Source: Thermodesulfobacteriota bacterium (GTDB lineage: Bacteria; Desulfobacterota; DSM-4660; Desulfatiglandales; Desulfatiglandaceae). From it: a stretch of 64,000 bases of DNA. The notes below the pieces were generated by a model. It searched no databases, was not told the DNA's origin, and saw nothing but the letters and a program-made list of their open reading frames with translations. Made by a program: the position numbers and the translations under genes. The stretch spans positions 1-64,000 of the forward strand of contig JANQDY010000072.1 of the NCBI GenBank assembly GCA_028278625.1, written 5' to 3'. Of this stretch, positions 15,689-25,479 are shown in pieces (the stretch's first letter is position 1; each line of letters starts with the position of its first letter).

Positions 15689-18568
15689 ATGCCCGACCCA
15701 ACATTAGGCTTACCCATCCTGCTCATCCTCCTTGCAGCCCTGGCAGCCGGGCTGACGGGACTGCCCGCCTGGCGGGACCGCTTCACGGCAACCCGCCTGG
15801 GCTGGCTCCTCGCGGCGGCGCCCCTGGCGGCCTTCATCCTGCTTGCGGCCAGACTCCCCGCGCTTAGGGCCAACCTGCTCTACACCTGGCAGGTCCCGTG
15901 GCTGTCGTCCATGGGGTTTAATTTCGGGCTCTACTTCGACAGCCTCAGCGCTCTCTTCGCGCTCCTCATCACCTTTATCGGAACCCTGGTGGTGATATAT
16001 GCGGGACAGTATTTCAAGGGGGAGCCGGGGGCCTGGCGTTTCTTCACCTATATCCTGCTTTTCATGGCCGCCATGCTGGGCCTGGTGATGGCCGGGGACG
16101 TGGTAACCCTTTTCATCTTCTGGGAGGGGACCAGCATCACCTCTTTTCTCCTGGTGGCCTACAAGTCCAAGAGCGACGACGCGCGCCAGGGCGCTTTCAA
16201 GGCCCTCTTCATAACGGCCGGCGGCGGCATCGCCCTGCTGCTGGGCCTGCTTTTCATGGCCCAGGTGGTGGGAGACGCCCGGTTCATGGCCATTTTGACC
16301 AGCGGCGACGCCCTGCGGGAGAGCCGTTTCTATCCCGTGATCCTGGGCCTCGTTGCCCTGGGGGCCTTTACCAAGAGCGCCCAGTTCCCCTTCCACATCT
16401 GGCTGCCCGACGCCATGAGCGCCCCCACCCCGGCCAGCGCTTATCTCCACTCGGCCACCATGGTCAAAGCCGGAATTTATCTCTTGGCCCGGGTGAACCC
16501 GGTGCTGGGACTCACCGAAGCGTGGTTCTGGCTGCTCACCCTGGCCGGGATGGCCACCATGCTCACCGGCGCGGTGTCGGCGCTTAGGAAATACGATCTA
16601 AAGGCGGTGCTGGCCTACTCCACCATCTGCCAGCTCGGCATCCTCATGATGATGATCGGGCAGGATATGGCCATCTCTTTCAAGGCCCTGGTCGTTGGAA
16701 TCCTTGCCCACGCCCTTTACAAGAGCGCCCTCTTCCTGGTGGTGGGGATCGTGGATCACGAGACCGGAACCCGGGATCTCCGGCGCCTGGGCGGATTGAA
16801 ACGCGCCATGCCCTGGACCTTTGCCGTCGGCCTGGTGGCGTCACTTTCCATGGCCGGCCTGCCGCCCCTGTTCGGCTTCCTGGCCAAGGAAACCCTGCTG
16901 GCCACGGCGGTCCACCCTTCTCTGCCGGCCGCCGTGGCCTGGGTGTTCGTTGCCGCCAGCATCCTCACCGGGGCTCTGATGCTGGCCATCTCAGGCCGCC
17001 TGCTGTGGGACACCTTCCTGGGCGAGCCCCGGGATCCTGAGATCAAAGGCCACGAGGCCCCGGCTGCCATGCTCCTGGCGCCGGCCCTGCCCGCCGCCCT
17101 CTCCCTGATCCTGGGCCAGCTCCCCGGGCCAAAGGCCGAAGCGGCCATGCTGGCCAACGCCGCCGGAGCCGCCTACGGGTCCAAGGTGAAGGTCTCCCTG
17201 GCCCTGTGGACCGGGTTGAATATCCCGCTCCTCCTCTCGGTGCTGGCCATCATCACGGGAAGCGTGATTTTTGCCTATCGCGGACGGGTGATCCAACGGC
17301 TGGCCCGCATGGGCGGCTCCTTCACACTGAACAGCATGTTCAACCAATTGATCCGGGGCATCGATGGCCTGGCCGGCTGGGCCACCCTCATCCAAAATGG
17401 TCGGCTGAGGTTCTACCTGGCAGTGGTATTGGCGGCGACATTGGCCCTTGTATTGGTTTTCGGCGGTTTTCCGCCGGCCATGGATCTACAGGCCGCAGCG
17501 CCGTTCACCCTGGATCTTACAGGAGAGCTGAGAATTCTGCGGCTGGTCTCCCTCTTCCTCATCTGCGGCACCTCCCTGGCCAGTGTCTTTTTGATGAGCG
17601 ACTTCTTCGCGGTCCTGGCCTTCGGGGCCTCGGGCCTGGGCGTGGCCGTCCTCATGGCCCTGGCGCCGGCCCCGGATGTGGCCATGGTCCAGATCGTGGT
17701 GGACATCCTCCTCGTCATCATCCTGGTCCTCGCGTTGACCCGCCTTCCCCGAACCAAGCTCCGCCGTCTCCAGCAGCTTGTGACCCTTCGCGGCAGGGCC
17801 GGGATCCTGCGGGACGCGCTCATTTCCGCCGCCTTGGGCGTGGTGGTCATGACCATGTCCCTCCACGCCATGCTCACCCGGCCGCGCCCCAGCCTCCTGA
17901 CGCCCTTCTACGAAGCCAACGCAAAGGCCCTCACGGGCAACAAGAGCATCGTGGGTTCGATCCTCACGGATTTCCGCGGCATCGACACACTCATGGAAAT
18001 CACGGTCTTCAGCATCGCCGGGATCGGCATCTTCACCCTGCTCAGCCTGGCCGGCCGGAAATTCATGGGGCCTGCCCCAGAAGAGACGCCTCACGGGGAG
18101 ACCTTCCCCACCCTGGGAATCGGCGGGGCAAAAACCAGCCCCCTCATCACCGGTCTGGCCCAGGTGATCCTCCCTTTGGCACTCGCCATCGGTGCCTGCC
18201 AGCTGCTCTACGGCCACCAACAGCCCGGAGACGGGTTCACCGCCGGTGTCATCGTCAGCATCGGGGTGGGTTTCCGGTACGTGGTGTTCGGCTTCCACAA
18301 AACCCAACGCTACCTACACTGGCTTAAGCCGTCCGCATTCGTGGGGTGGGGGATTCTGCTGGGCCTCCTCTCCGGTTTCACCGGGATGGCGGTTAACGGC
18401 AGCTTCTTCTCCAACGTCGATTTCGGCAAAATGTGGGGCCTGCCCCTGCCCTCTGGGGTCCACCTGAGCACATCGCTGATATTCGAATGCGCAATCGCCT
18501 TGAGTGTGCTGGGCAGCGTGACCCACATGCTAAACAGCCTGGGGCACCCGGAAGAGGAAATGTCATAA
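15689..18568 (+). CDS. mrpA: Mrp-type Na+(cation)/H+ antiporter subunit A fused to subunit B
   Basis: A 959-residue polytopic membrane protein. The first 480 or so residues are a complex I NuoL/ND5-like proton channel (FWEGTSITSFLLVAYK with the conserved Glu, HSATMVKAGIYLLAR and HALYKSALFLVVG with the channel Lys residues). From about residue 610 come MbhD/DUF4040 and MbhE-like segments (VVDILLVIILVLAL and FRGIDTLMEITV). The last 150 residues are an MnhB/MrpB domain (GDGFTAGVIVSIG). This A-B fusion is the form found in many Gram-negative bacteria. The complex swaps cytoplasmic Na+ or other cations for protons in pH and salt homeostasis. No Shine-Dalgarno is visible, and the start follows the DUF3124 stop by six bases, which points to coupling. 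The stop overlaps mrpC in TAATG. Confidence 0.92.
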   Translation: MPDPTLGLPILLILLAALAAGLTGLPAWRDRFTATRLGWLLAAAPLAAFILLAARLPALRANLLYTWQVPWLSSMGFNFGLYFDSLSALFALLITFIGTLVVIYAGQYFKGEPGAWRFFTYILLFMAAMLGLVMAGDVVTLFIFWEGTSITSFLLVAYKSKSDDARQGAFKALFITAGGGIALLLGLLFMAQVVGDARFMAILTSGDALRESRFYPVILGLVALGAFTKSAQFPFHIWLPDAMSAPTPASAYLHSATMVKAGIYLLARVNPVLGLTEAWFWLLTLAGMATMLTGAVSALRKYDLKAVLAYSTICQLGILMMMIGQDMAISFKALVVGILAHALYKSALFLVVGIVDHETGTRDLRRLGGLKRAMPWTFAVGLVASLSMAGLPPLFGFLAKETLLATAVHPSLPAAVAWVFVAASILTGALMLAISGRLLWDTFLGEPRDPEIKGHEAPAAMLLAPALPAALSLILGQLPGPKAEAAMLANAAGAAYGSKVKVSLALWTGLNIPLLLSVLAIITGSVIFAYRGRVIQRLARMGGSFTLNSMFNQLIRGIDGLAGWATLIQNGRLRFYLAVVLAATLALVLVFGGFPPAMDLQAAAPFTLDLTGELRILRLVSLFLICGTSLASVFLMSDFFAVLAFGASGLGVAVLMALAPAPDVAMVQIVVDILLVIILVLALTRLPRTKLRRLQQLVTLRGRAGILRDALISAALGVVVMTMSLHAMLTRPRPSLLTPFYEANAKALTGNKSIVGSILTDFRGIDTLMEITVFSIAGIGIFTLLSLAGRKFMGPAPEETPHGETFPTLGIGGAKTSPLITGLAQVILPLALAIGACQLLYGHQQPGDGFTAGVIVSIGVGFRYVVFGFHKTQRYLHWLKPSAFVGWGILLGLLSGFTGMAVNGSFFSNVDFGKMWGLPLPSGVHLSTSLIFECAIALSVLGSVTHMLNSLGHPEEEMS

Positions 18569-18903
18569 TGGAAATCATCACCGCCATCGCCATCGGTCTC
18601 ACCTTTGCCGTGGGCCTGTTCCAGATCCTGAGACGAAACGTCATCCGGGCAGCCATCGGCTTGATGCTCCTGACCAATGCCGTCAACATGTTCCTCCTGG
18701 CCAGCGGCGCATACACCGGAGAAATCGCGGCCTATGTGGGCGAGGAATTGGGCGTCCATAGCGACGCCCTGCCACAGGCACTGATTTTAACGGCCATCGT
18801 GATCAGCTTGGGCGGTGCGGCCTTCGTGCTGTCCATGTTGTACATTATTGCTACGAGGTACAAGACCTGTGATTCGGATCAGGTTAAGGGGTTGAAGGGG
18901 TGA
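18568..18903 (+). CDS. mrpC: Mrp antiporter subunit C (NuoK-like)
   Basis: A 111-residue small membrane protein with three helices, homologous to complex I subunit NuoK. The motif NVIRAAIGLMLLTNAVNMFLL is typical of MrpC, and PQALILTAIVI with its conserved acidic surroundings marks helix 3. The ATG overlaps the mrpA stop (TAATG), so translation is coupled. It forms part of the hydrophobic core of the antiporter. Confidence 0.9.
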   Translation: MEIITAIAIGLTFAVGLFQILRRNVIRAAIGLMLLTNAVNMFLLASGAYTGEIAAYVGEELGVHSDALPQALILTAIVISLGGAAFVLSMLYIIATRYKTCDSDQVKGLKG

Positions 18904-18913
18904 ACTTGTAACG

Positions 18914-20404
18914 ATGCTTTTCGACCACCTTGTCATATTCCCGATTCTCATCCCGCTTACCGGCGGCGTCGTGGCCTTCCTTCTAAAGAAGCACCCAGGC
19001 CTCCAGGCGATCGTGGCCCTAGGGGCCATGGCGGTCTCAATGGCATGCAGCACGGTCCTGCTCATATCCGTGTGCCGCGCAGGCGCACCCATGGTCCTCC
19101 AGGTGGGGAACTGGCCCGCACCCTTCGGGATCACCTTCATCGCCGACCTGCTCTCCGGCCTGTTCGCTTTCATGAGCCAGCTGGTGCTGGTCATGGGGGT
19201 TCTCTACGCCAGCGGAAGCAAGGACGCCTGTGTGAAATATCCCACCTTTTACCCCCTGTTCCTTTTCATGGCGACCGGACTGACCGGCGGGATGCTTGCC
19301 GGTGACTTCTTCAATCTCTTCGTCTTCGTGGAGCTGCTTGCCATCTCCAGCACGGTACTTACCGCTATCTCGGACGACCGCTATGGCACCGAAGCGGCGT
19401 ATAAGTATTTCTACATGAGCCAGCTGGCGGCATTCTTTCTGCTTCTGGCAGCAGGTGCCCTGTACGTGAGCTGCGGTTCGTTGAACATGGCCCAACTGGC
19501 CGCGGCGATCTCCCACGACCCGGAAAAATCGCTTCTTCCCCTGGCGGTGGCCTTCACCGCGGCGGCCTTCATGATCAAAAGCGCCACCTTCCCATTCCAT
19601 TTCTGGCAGCCCGACTTCCATACCGCAGCCCCCACACCGGTGAGCGCCATGCTCTCCTCCGTGGTCGTAAAGCTGGGTGTATACGGCTTTATCCGCATGA
19701 CCACCCTGATTTTCACCGGCTACGCCAGCCCCATTGAGCCGATTCTCACCGGCCTGGGAGTTGCCGGCATCGCCTTTGGCGGGATTTCCGCCGTGGGCAC
19801 CCACAACGTCAAGCGGATGCTGGCCTACTCCACCCTGGCCCAAGTGGGCTTCATCCTGGTGGGGATCGGGTGGGGGACCCCCCTCTCCCTCACCGCGGCC
19901 ATCGTCTTCGCCTTTAACCACGGCATCGTCAAATCGGCCATGCTCATGCTGGCCGGGTACGTGGCCAGCCGGGCGTCGGTCAAATCGGCCGCCTTCCACG
20001 TGGTCAGAGGCGTGGGCAAACCCCTGCCCCTTGCCGGAGCACTCTTCTTCATCGGCAGCCTGGGCCTGGCCGGCATTCCGCCCACAAACGGCTTCATCAG
20101 CAAGATGCTGCTTTTTAAAAGCGGCCTTGCGGCCGAACATCTCTGGGTCCTGCTCCTCATGGGGATCGCCAGCATTCTCACCCTGGTCTACACCATCCGG
20201 GCCTTCATGGGGATCTGGTGGCTGGCCCCGGCCGAGGGGATCAGCACCAAGCGCGCCGGAGACCGGATCATGGCACCCCTGATCCTGGTGGGCATCATCC
20301 TGTTCCTCGGCATCTTCGCCGATCATCTGGTACAAGTTTCCGTTCTAACCACACGCTGGCTGACGGATCCTCAAATCTATATCCATGCGGTTTTGGGAGG
20401 CTAA
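18914..20404 (+). CDS. mrpD: Mrp antiporter subunit D (NuoM/NuoN-like)
   Basis: A 496-residue membrane protein with about 14 helices, the second antiporter-like channel of the complex. Helix motifs seen are FFNLFVFVELLAISSTVLTA (conserved Glu), FMIKSATFPFHFWQPDFHTAAPTPVSAML with the key Lys, and VFAFNHGIVKSAMLMLAG. It starts ten bases after mrpC with no strong ribosome site and is followed after two bases by mrpE. Confidence 0.92.
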   Translation: MLFDHLVIFPILIPLTGGVVAFLLKKHPGLQAIVALGAMAVSMACSTVLLISVCRAGAPMVLQVGNWPAPFGITFIADLLSGLFAFMSQLVLVMGVLYASGSKDACVKYPTFYPLFLFMATGLTGGMLAGDFFNLFVFVELLAISSTVLTAISDDRYGTEAAYKYFYMSQLAAFFLLLAAGALYVSCGSLNMAQLAAAISHDPEKSLLPLAVAFTAAAFMIKSATFPFHFWQPDFHTAAPTPVSAMLSSVVVKLGVYGFIRMTTLIFTGYASPIEPILTGLGVAGIAFGGISAVGTHNVKRMLAYSTLAQVGFILVGIGWGTPLSLTAAIVFAFNHGIVKSAMLMLAGYVASRASVKSAAFHVVRGVGKPLPLAGALFFIGSLGLAGIPPTNGFISKMLLFKSGLAAEHLWVLLLMGIASILTLVYTIRAFMGIWWLAPAEGISTKRAGDRIMAPLILVGIILFLGIFADHLVQVSVLTTRWLTDPQIYIHAVLGG

Positions 20405-20406
20405 TC

Positions 20407-20922
20407 ATGCAAAGCATTCTACCCGTAGTGATCTTATTATTCACTTACCTGGCACTTTCAGCCAGCCTGCAATTATCCAATATGGTCCTCGGCTTTCTGA
20501 TCGCCATGGGCGTCTACTTCCTTCTCCGGCAGAGCCGCCGGCCAGTGAACTGGCGCCGGATCCCACGGGCTTTCACGGCGCTTGCCGTGTATATGGCCAT
20601 TATCATTCGCAATACCATTGTCAGCGGAATCAATGTGGCCCGCATCGTCATTCAGCCTCGAATGCCTCTGAACTCAGGGATCATTGCCTTTCCGGCCGAA
20701 TGCGAAAGCGACCGCGGCCGCGCCATCGGGGCCCATGCCATCTCTTTAGCCCCCGGCGAGCTCCTGATCGAAATGGACCCCGACGGCACCATGTACATCC
20801 ACAGCCTGGATGTGGAAGGATCCCGAAAACTGGTTGAGGCCTCCCAGAAAAGGCGCCGTGACCTTCTGCAAAGAATCTTCGACACTCCCCCCCCTGCCCA
20901 TGGAGGAAGTTCCAATGCTTGA
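20407..20922 (+). CDS. mrpE: Mrp antiporter subunit E
   Basis: A 171-residue protein with two or three N-terminal helices and a soluble C-terminal tail (PGELLIEMDPDGTMYIHSLDV), the arrangement typical of MrpE/MnhE. The ATG at 20407 follows the mrpD stop closely and has GGAGG upstream inside the end of mrpD. The gene overlaps mrpF by eight bases. Confidence 0.9.
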   Translation: MQSILPVVILLFTYLALSASLQLSNMVLGFLIAMGVYFLLRQSRRPVNWRRIPRAFTALAVYMAIIIRNTIVSGINVARIVIQPRMPLNSGIIAFPAECESDRGRAIGAHAISLAPGELLIEMDPDGTMYIHSLDVEGSRKLVEASQKRRRDLLQRIFDTPPPAHGGSSNA

Positions 20923-21193
20923 ATCGACGCTAACATACGTCCTGTATGCCTCGCTCTTCATCCACGTCCTTCTCATGGTGGTGAGCGCCTGGAAACTATT
21001 GAACGGAGAAAACGTCGTGGACCGCCTCATGGCCTCGGATCTCGTCAGCACGCTCACGCTGGCGGTCCTGGTCATAGCAGGCCTCATCTTCCGCCAAAAA
21101 ATCTACATCGACGTGGCCCTGGGCCTCGCCGCTTTAGGCTACATCGCCACCATCACCTTCGCCAAATACATCACCGACAGGAAAATGTTTTAA
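20915..21193 (+). CDS. mrpF: Mrp antiporter subunit F
   Basis: A 92-residue protein with three membrane helices and the MrpF/PhaF motif NVVDRLMASDLVSTLTLAVL. I place the start at the ATG at 20915, seven bases after GGAGG, rather than at 20900, which lies before that ribosome site. It sits in the standard order between mrpE and mrpG. Confidence 0.9.
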   Translation: MLESTLTYVLYASLFIHVLLMVVSAWKLLNGENVVDRLMASDLVSTLTLAVLVIAGLIFRQKIYIDVALGLAALGYIATITFAKYITDRKMF

Positions 21194-21204
21194 AAGAGTG
21201 CCCC

Positions 21205-21540
21205 ATGAACCCGATCCTATCCATCATTGCAATCATCGCCGTCATCATGGGAACCGCCTTCTCGGTCATCGGGGTTTTAGGCTATTTCCGGCTCCCGGAC
21301 GTCTATACCCGCTTGCATCTTACGGGAAAGGTGAGCGTTTTCGGAGTGGTCAGTCTGCTCGTTGCGGCGGCGCTCTGGACGCCGGTAAGCTGGGGGGAGG
21401 CATTGGTCCTGATTTTTTTCCTGCTCTTGGCGGGACCGGCGACGGCCCATGCCATGGGCTCCGCCGCCTATCGGATCGGTCTGCCCCGTGAAAATCCCAG
21501 CCAGGATGATCTTTCGGGTGATGTTGGTGGCAGTGGTTGA
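21205..21540 (+). CDS. mrpG: Mrp antiporter subunit G
   Basis: A 111-residue protein with three helices and the MrpG/PhaG signature GYFRLPDVYTRLH-x-x-GK. It ends the operon. The C-terminus (NPSQDDLSGDVGG) is hydrophilic. About 140 bases with no gene follow before the next frame. Confidence 0.9.
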   Translation: MNPILSIIAIIAVIMGTAFSVIGVLGYFRLPDVYTRLHLTGKVSVFGVVSLLVAAALWTPVSWGEALVLIFFLLLAGPATAHAMGSAAYRIGLPRENPSQDDLSGDVGGSG

Positions 21541-21678
21541 TTGATAAGAAATTGATCCATCAGGCTTTCAGAGCAGATATCAGGGCGATTCAAGTAAATT
21601 TTGATTCATACTGTGCTAATGTTAGAAGGAGAAACGTCCGATCATGATACATTGAATGTGTGATAGAAAGGACCATGC

Positions 21679-22278
21679 ATGGGACGCCGTTTAAATGGGC
21701 CTATTCGGTATTATGTGCCGGCAACTTCTGGCCGGCCGTTGAGAGAGGAGATGAAAGTTCTAGTACCTGCGCTAAGGAACCATTTGCTCTCCTGGACCGG
21801 TGACGAGACCACAGTCCGTGCACGCACTCAGAAGCGGCTCTTCCTTCCTTTTCAACTTATGATACGGAAGAAGTTGATCGGGGGTGCGGATGTCTATTTT
21901 TCCGCCGCGGACGACCACTTTGAAATGCGGGTGGAACCGGGGTCCCGTCTGTGGGACTTGTTTCAAGAAGGAATCATTGTGGCTTCCATGGGCCTTTTCG
22001 GACTGATTGGGGCCCTATGGGCCCTCCCGCAAGTCCCCCCCGGCCGACCGGGGCTTTCTGCTTTGGGTTTCGCTTTTTTCATTGGGATGGGCGCCGGTCT
22101 TCTTGCCGCAATCTTCCTGTTGTTGGTCCTTCAACCGCTCGTTCATCGATTTCTCTCAGCTTTGAAAGGTACTGCAGCCCGAGACCGGGAGATCTGGACC
22201 CGTATCCTGGACAAAGCGTTGAAGCGCGCCGTAACGCTTGATCTATTCCAAGAAAAAAAAGGTAGCCATGCCAATTGA
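21679..22278 (+). CDS. Unknown protein with two membrane helices
   Basis: A 199-residue protein I do not recognise. The N-terminal 100 residues are polar and basic (ALRNHLLSW, then KLIGGADVYFSA). Two hydrophobic segments follow at about residues 101-118 and 129-152, then a charged amphipathic tail that ends with the start of the next gene. The ATG at 21679 has GAAAGGA at good spacing. It overlaps the ankyrin gene by 11 bases, so the two are co-translated and probably act together. No function is assigned. Confidence 0.6.
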   Translation: MGRRLNGPIRYYVPATSGRPLREEMKVLVPALRNHLLSWTGDETTVRARTQKRLFLPFQLMIRKKLIGGADVYFSAADDHFEMRVEPGSRLWDLFQEGIIVASMGLFGLIGALWALPQVPPGRPGLSALGFAFFIGMGAGLLAAIFLLLVLQPLVHRFLSALKGTAARDREIWTRILDKALKRAVTLDLFQEKKGSHAN

Positions 22279-23491
22279 AGGCCCATTTACACCGGATTCA
22301 GACATCATGGAGGCCGCGGCCCGACGTGATACGGCAAAGGTCCGACAACTCCTTGGGGAAGGGGCTCAGGTTCACCCTGACCGTCACGCACTGACTCCCC
22401 TTCACGCGGCGGTCGGGTTTTTTGATCGCACCTGCTACGAGCGTTCCGGCTTTCCGCCTCCCTCTCCCGAACTCCTGGATCTCCTGATAGATGCGGGTGC
22501 GCCTCTGGAAGCGGAATGGAACGGCCGCACCGCAGTCCGCATGGCAGCGGCGTTTCCCGAAGCGGTGAGGCATTTGGTTCGTCGCGGCGCGACCCTGGGC
22601 CGTGATCATGGCTATGGATTGCTTGTGGACGCCTGCCGCTTCGGAAATGGGGATCTCGTGAGATGGCTTCTCAAAAAGCGTGTCATATTGGATCCACCGG
22701 AAGGGCACCCCGATGCCCATCTGGCGCCCGTGTACTGGGCGGCCACTCGTTTGGATCTTCTCCGCAATCTTCTGGATGCCGGGGCAGATCCGAACGGCAA
22801 ACCAGGGGCGTCCCCCCTGCTGCAGCTGGATCTATATTTCCAGGACGCCCATGCCGCCAGCGTACGGCTCCTACTTGAGGCAGGCGCTGATGTCCATGCC
22901 AGACCCGCCGTCCATACGCCGATCATGCGAGCCACCTACAGGGGGGCTTTGACATGTGCCCGGGTTTTGCTGGAGAGCGGGGCCGATCCCCATGCCAGGG
23001 ATGCGGACGGCCTGTGCGCTGTTGATTATGCATCCCTGTCCGGCAACCTGGCGTTGATCGACCTCCTCATGGGCACTCCTTTGCAAAGGTCCGGGTCCAA
23101 ATTGATTCGGGCACTGTCGGAAGGAAAAAGCCAAAAGGAGGTCATGGAGATTCTGAAGGGGGGTGTTCCCCCCTATGCAGCACAACACGCGCTTTATCGT
23201 GCCATTTTTCTGAACCAGGTGCAAACCGTAACCCGGCTGATTGACCTGGGTGCGGACCCGGGTTCGGAAAACGCTTCCCTTTGGATGCAGCCCGCTCTCC
23301 TTTGTGCGGTTTTCACGGCCAAGGACGGTTACCGGATGCTCAGGCGCCTTTTGGACCATGGCGGCGCAAGATGGTGGCCGGAAGAGGCCTGGAAAGAGAT
23401 GCGGCGAGAGGCCTTGCAACAGAAGGCAACCTGGGCCCTCGATATCTTGGACACCTTTTTCTCCCCAGATTCTGAAGATGGACGGCCATAG
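22268..23491 (+). CDS. Ankyrin-repeat protein
   Basis: A 407-residue soluble protein built of ankyrin repeats, recognisable from about residue 12 to 270: TPLHAAVGF, LLDLLIDAGAPLEAEWNGRT, LRNLLDAGADPNG, SVRLLLEAGADVHARP and CARVLLESGADPHARD. A later pair, TRLIDLGADPGSE and LRRLLDHGG, follows after a linker. Ankyrin arrays bind partner proteins. No signal peptide or catalytic domain is seen. The ATG at 22268 has AAAAGGTAG upstream and overlaps the previous stop. A role as adaptor between the two membrane proteins on either side is plausible but not shown. Confidence 0.8.
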   Translation: MPIEGPFTPDSDIMEAAARRDTAKVRQLLGEGAQVHPDRHALTPLHAAVGFFDRTCYERSGFPPPSPELLDLLIDAGAPLEAEWNGRTAVRMAAAFPEAVRHLVRRGATLGRDHGYGLLVDACRFGNGDLVRWLLKKRVILDPPEGHPDAHLAPVYWAATRLDLLRNLLDAGADPNGKPGASPLLQLDLYFQDAHAASVRLLLEAGADVHARPAVHTPIMRATYRGALTCARVLLESGADPHARDADGLCAVDYASLSGNLALIDLLMGTPLQRSGSKLIRALSEGKSQKEVMEILKGGVPPYAAQHALYRAIFLNQVQTVTRLIDLGADPGSENASLWMQPALLCAVFTAKDGYRMLRRLLDHGGARWWPEEAWKEMRREALQQKATWALDILDTFFSPDSEDGRP

Positions 23492-23528
23492 GTCGAACAA
23501 GATGATTTTGACAAGGTAAGGAGAGGCC

Positions 23529-25283
23529 ATGTTATCCTTCAGAAATATCTTTTCCGCCATCTGGTATGCCTGGAACCTGCGGAATCTGGGCCAGGTGCTG
23601 CTTGTTTTTCTGGGGGGGCTCTTTTTTCTTCTGGGTGGTGCCTATTACGCCTCGCGGGACAGGCTTTCCGACTTGCCCGAATCCATTGATCTGAATGCGG
23701 CCCATGATCTGATCCAGGGAACATCTCCCCGTTATGTCCAGTTATCGGCCGCGCCCGACTTCTCCAAGCGAATCTTTCGGACCGGCAACTGGGCACCTTT
23801 CTGGGGAAACTGTCCCCCTGACGAAGTCCGAGAGTTTAATGCGGCAGACATCGCCGACATTGATCTGGGCCGCATGCTGGGGTGCAGGGTCGTCCTCTCC
23901 GGCCGGGTGGACATGGGCAAAGCCCGGACGGTCCGCTTTCCGGCCAACGCTGAATTGAAGGATGCCATGACCGTCTCCCTTGTGCCTGTCCAGGGAACCG
24001 GGGAGCGGGTCTGGATCAGGTCGGAGGCGCTGGAGGGGCGGGCCGTGAATATGAATTCATGGCAACACCAAGAAGCCTTTTCCGGCATACTGAGCACATA
24101 TCCCCAAGCCCTTGGGGCGCTGCCCAAAGGCTTGGCCACCCAGTCCCAATATCAGTTGCCCCATCTCCCGGATGCTTACGTGATTTGCCCCCATACACCC
24201 TACAGCGGTGAATCCCTGGCCTATTTTACCCGTCAATACTGGGTGCCGGTGAAAGCGAGCGACAACCTGTTCCTGTGGACATCCGCAGATGCGGAGCCCT
24301 TGTTTGACGGCGTCATCAAAGGTGTTCTCATGCCTTTGGCTCTCACGGATTATAAAGCCAGAGACCGGTGCTTCGCACATTTTGAGGCGGTAACAGGCCA
24401 GGCTTTACCGGAACGTTTCGGGATTATCGAATACCAGACCGCGGAAGGGTTCAATCGGAAGCTGTCTGGGTATTCGGGCATTTTTCTCGTTTTCGGAATC
24501 CTCTGGACGATCTGCGGACTCAGCGGAATTGTACTCTACATCATGGCGCCCGGTCTCATTTACGAGGCCTGGAAAAGGGCCTTGAAAGCGCTTTTCATCT
24601 GGCCTGCGGGCGGTCAGACCAGGGCCGAATCCACAAAAGAAAGGGCCGTATTGCAGGGAGCCGAGTCGAGGGCGAGACCTGAGAATGGGGCAATGAAACC
24701 TGACGGTTACCATCCCCTCATGACGCCCTTCTCATCCCTTTCAGGGCCGGAACCCCCAAAGCCCCGTAGGGACATGGGCGAGGCCTTTCAGTCACTCCGA
24801 ACCTTCAGCCCCCAGGAAAAGGAGGTTTACCTTTCCTTTATTCAGGATTTTACGCACCCCAACAACCCGGATGCCGGTTTGGTGTTGGTCGGACATGGTG
24901 GAGAAATGGCGGAGGCCGAGGCTGCCCTGTTCAGGGCCGGACAGCGGCACCCGGGATTGGCCATGAAAGTACTTTCCGTTAACCAGGCTCCCCTGGTGCG
25001 GACGAAAGCGCCAAGGCCCGAGACCCTTGAGCACTTCCATATGCGGGCTGGCGATTATGTTGTCCTCAGCCATGCCCCGACGGCACCAAGGCGCCATCGG
25101 GTGGTTGTGCGGTCAGTCGTCGCCGGCTCTTCCGTGGGCAACCGCCAAAAGGCCGAGACCGCCCTCTGCGCCCAGGAGGTCTTCGCCATAATGGGTCGGG
25201 TGTTTTTGATCGGGGATTCGGAAAACGGCCCGTGCCAGCGGATGAACAAAAATCCGGGCTCGACCCTGATGAACCCTTTATGA
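23529..25283 (+). CDS. Unknown membrane protein with a large extracytoplasmic domain
   Basis: A 584-residue protein I cannot assign to a family. An N-terminal helix (about residues 19-39) is followed by a 260-residue soluble region (cysteines in GNCPPDEV and GRMLGCRVV). A second helix at about residues 316-342 leads to a cytoplasmic 240-residue tail rich in Pro and Arg. The ATG at 23529 has AAGGAGAGG just upstream. It is 37 bases downstream of the ankyrin gene, forming a three-gene cluster of unknown purpose that ends right before the defence locus. Confidence 0.55.
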   Translation: MLSFRNIFSAIWYAWNLRNLGQVLLVFLGGLFFLLGGAYYASRDRLSDLPESIDLNAAHDLIQGTSPRYVQLSAAPDFSKRIFRTGNWAPFWGNCPPDEVREFNAADIADIDLGRMLGCRVVLSGRVDMGKARTVRFPANAELKDAMTVSLVPVQGTGERVWIRSEALEGRAVNMNSWQHQEAFSGILSTYPQALGALPKGLATQSQYQLPHLPDAYVICPHTPYSGESLAYFTRQYWVPVKASDNLFLWTSADAEPLFDGVIKGVLMPLALTDYKARDRCFAHFEAVTGQALPERFGIIEYQTAEGFNRKLSGYSGIFLVFGILWTICGLSGIVLYIMAPGLIYEAWKRALKALFIWPAGGQTRAESTKERAVLQGAESRARPENGAMKPDGYHPLMTPFSSLSGPEPPKPRRDMGEAFQSLRTFSPQEKEVYLSFIQDFTHPNNPDAGLVLVGHGGEMAEAEAALFRAGQRHPGLAMKVLSVNQAPLVRTKAPRPETLEHFHMRAGDYVVLSHAPTAPRRHRVVVRSVVAGSSVGNRQKAETALCAQEVFAIMGRVFLIGDSENGPCQRMNKNPGSTLMNPL

Positions 25284-25479
25284 CGGTCGTCACGGGAAGA
25301 GTAGACATCCTTGCCAGACGGAAGATCAAATGATTCCAGGAAACCGAGCAATTACTGACGTTGATACGGCTTGCCAGCACGCCGCGGTCCGCAATCCCCA
25401 GATCATTGCGTCCATCTCTTCAATCTATTCAATTTAATTTATTGTTATTGTAATAAAAAGCAAATTATCATGTGGATTT

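Noticed and set aside
15710..20335. Long antisense frames across the mrp operon (for example 15710-16450 and 19037-20335 on the minus strand)
   Set aside because: They are shadows of GC-rich genes: highly charged, repetitive residue use, no ribosome sites, and they lie wholly within well-supported genes.
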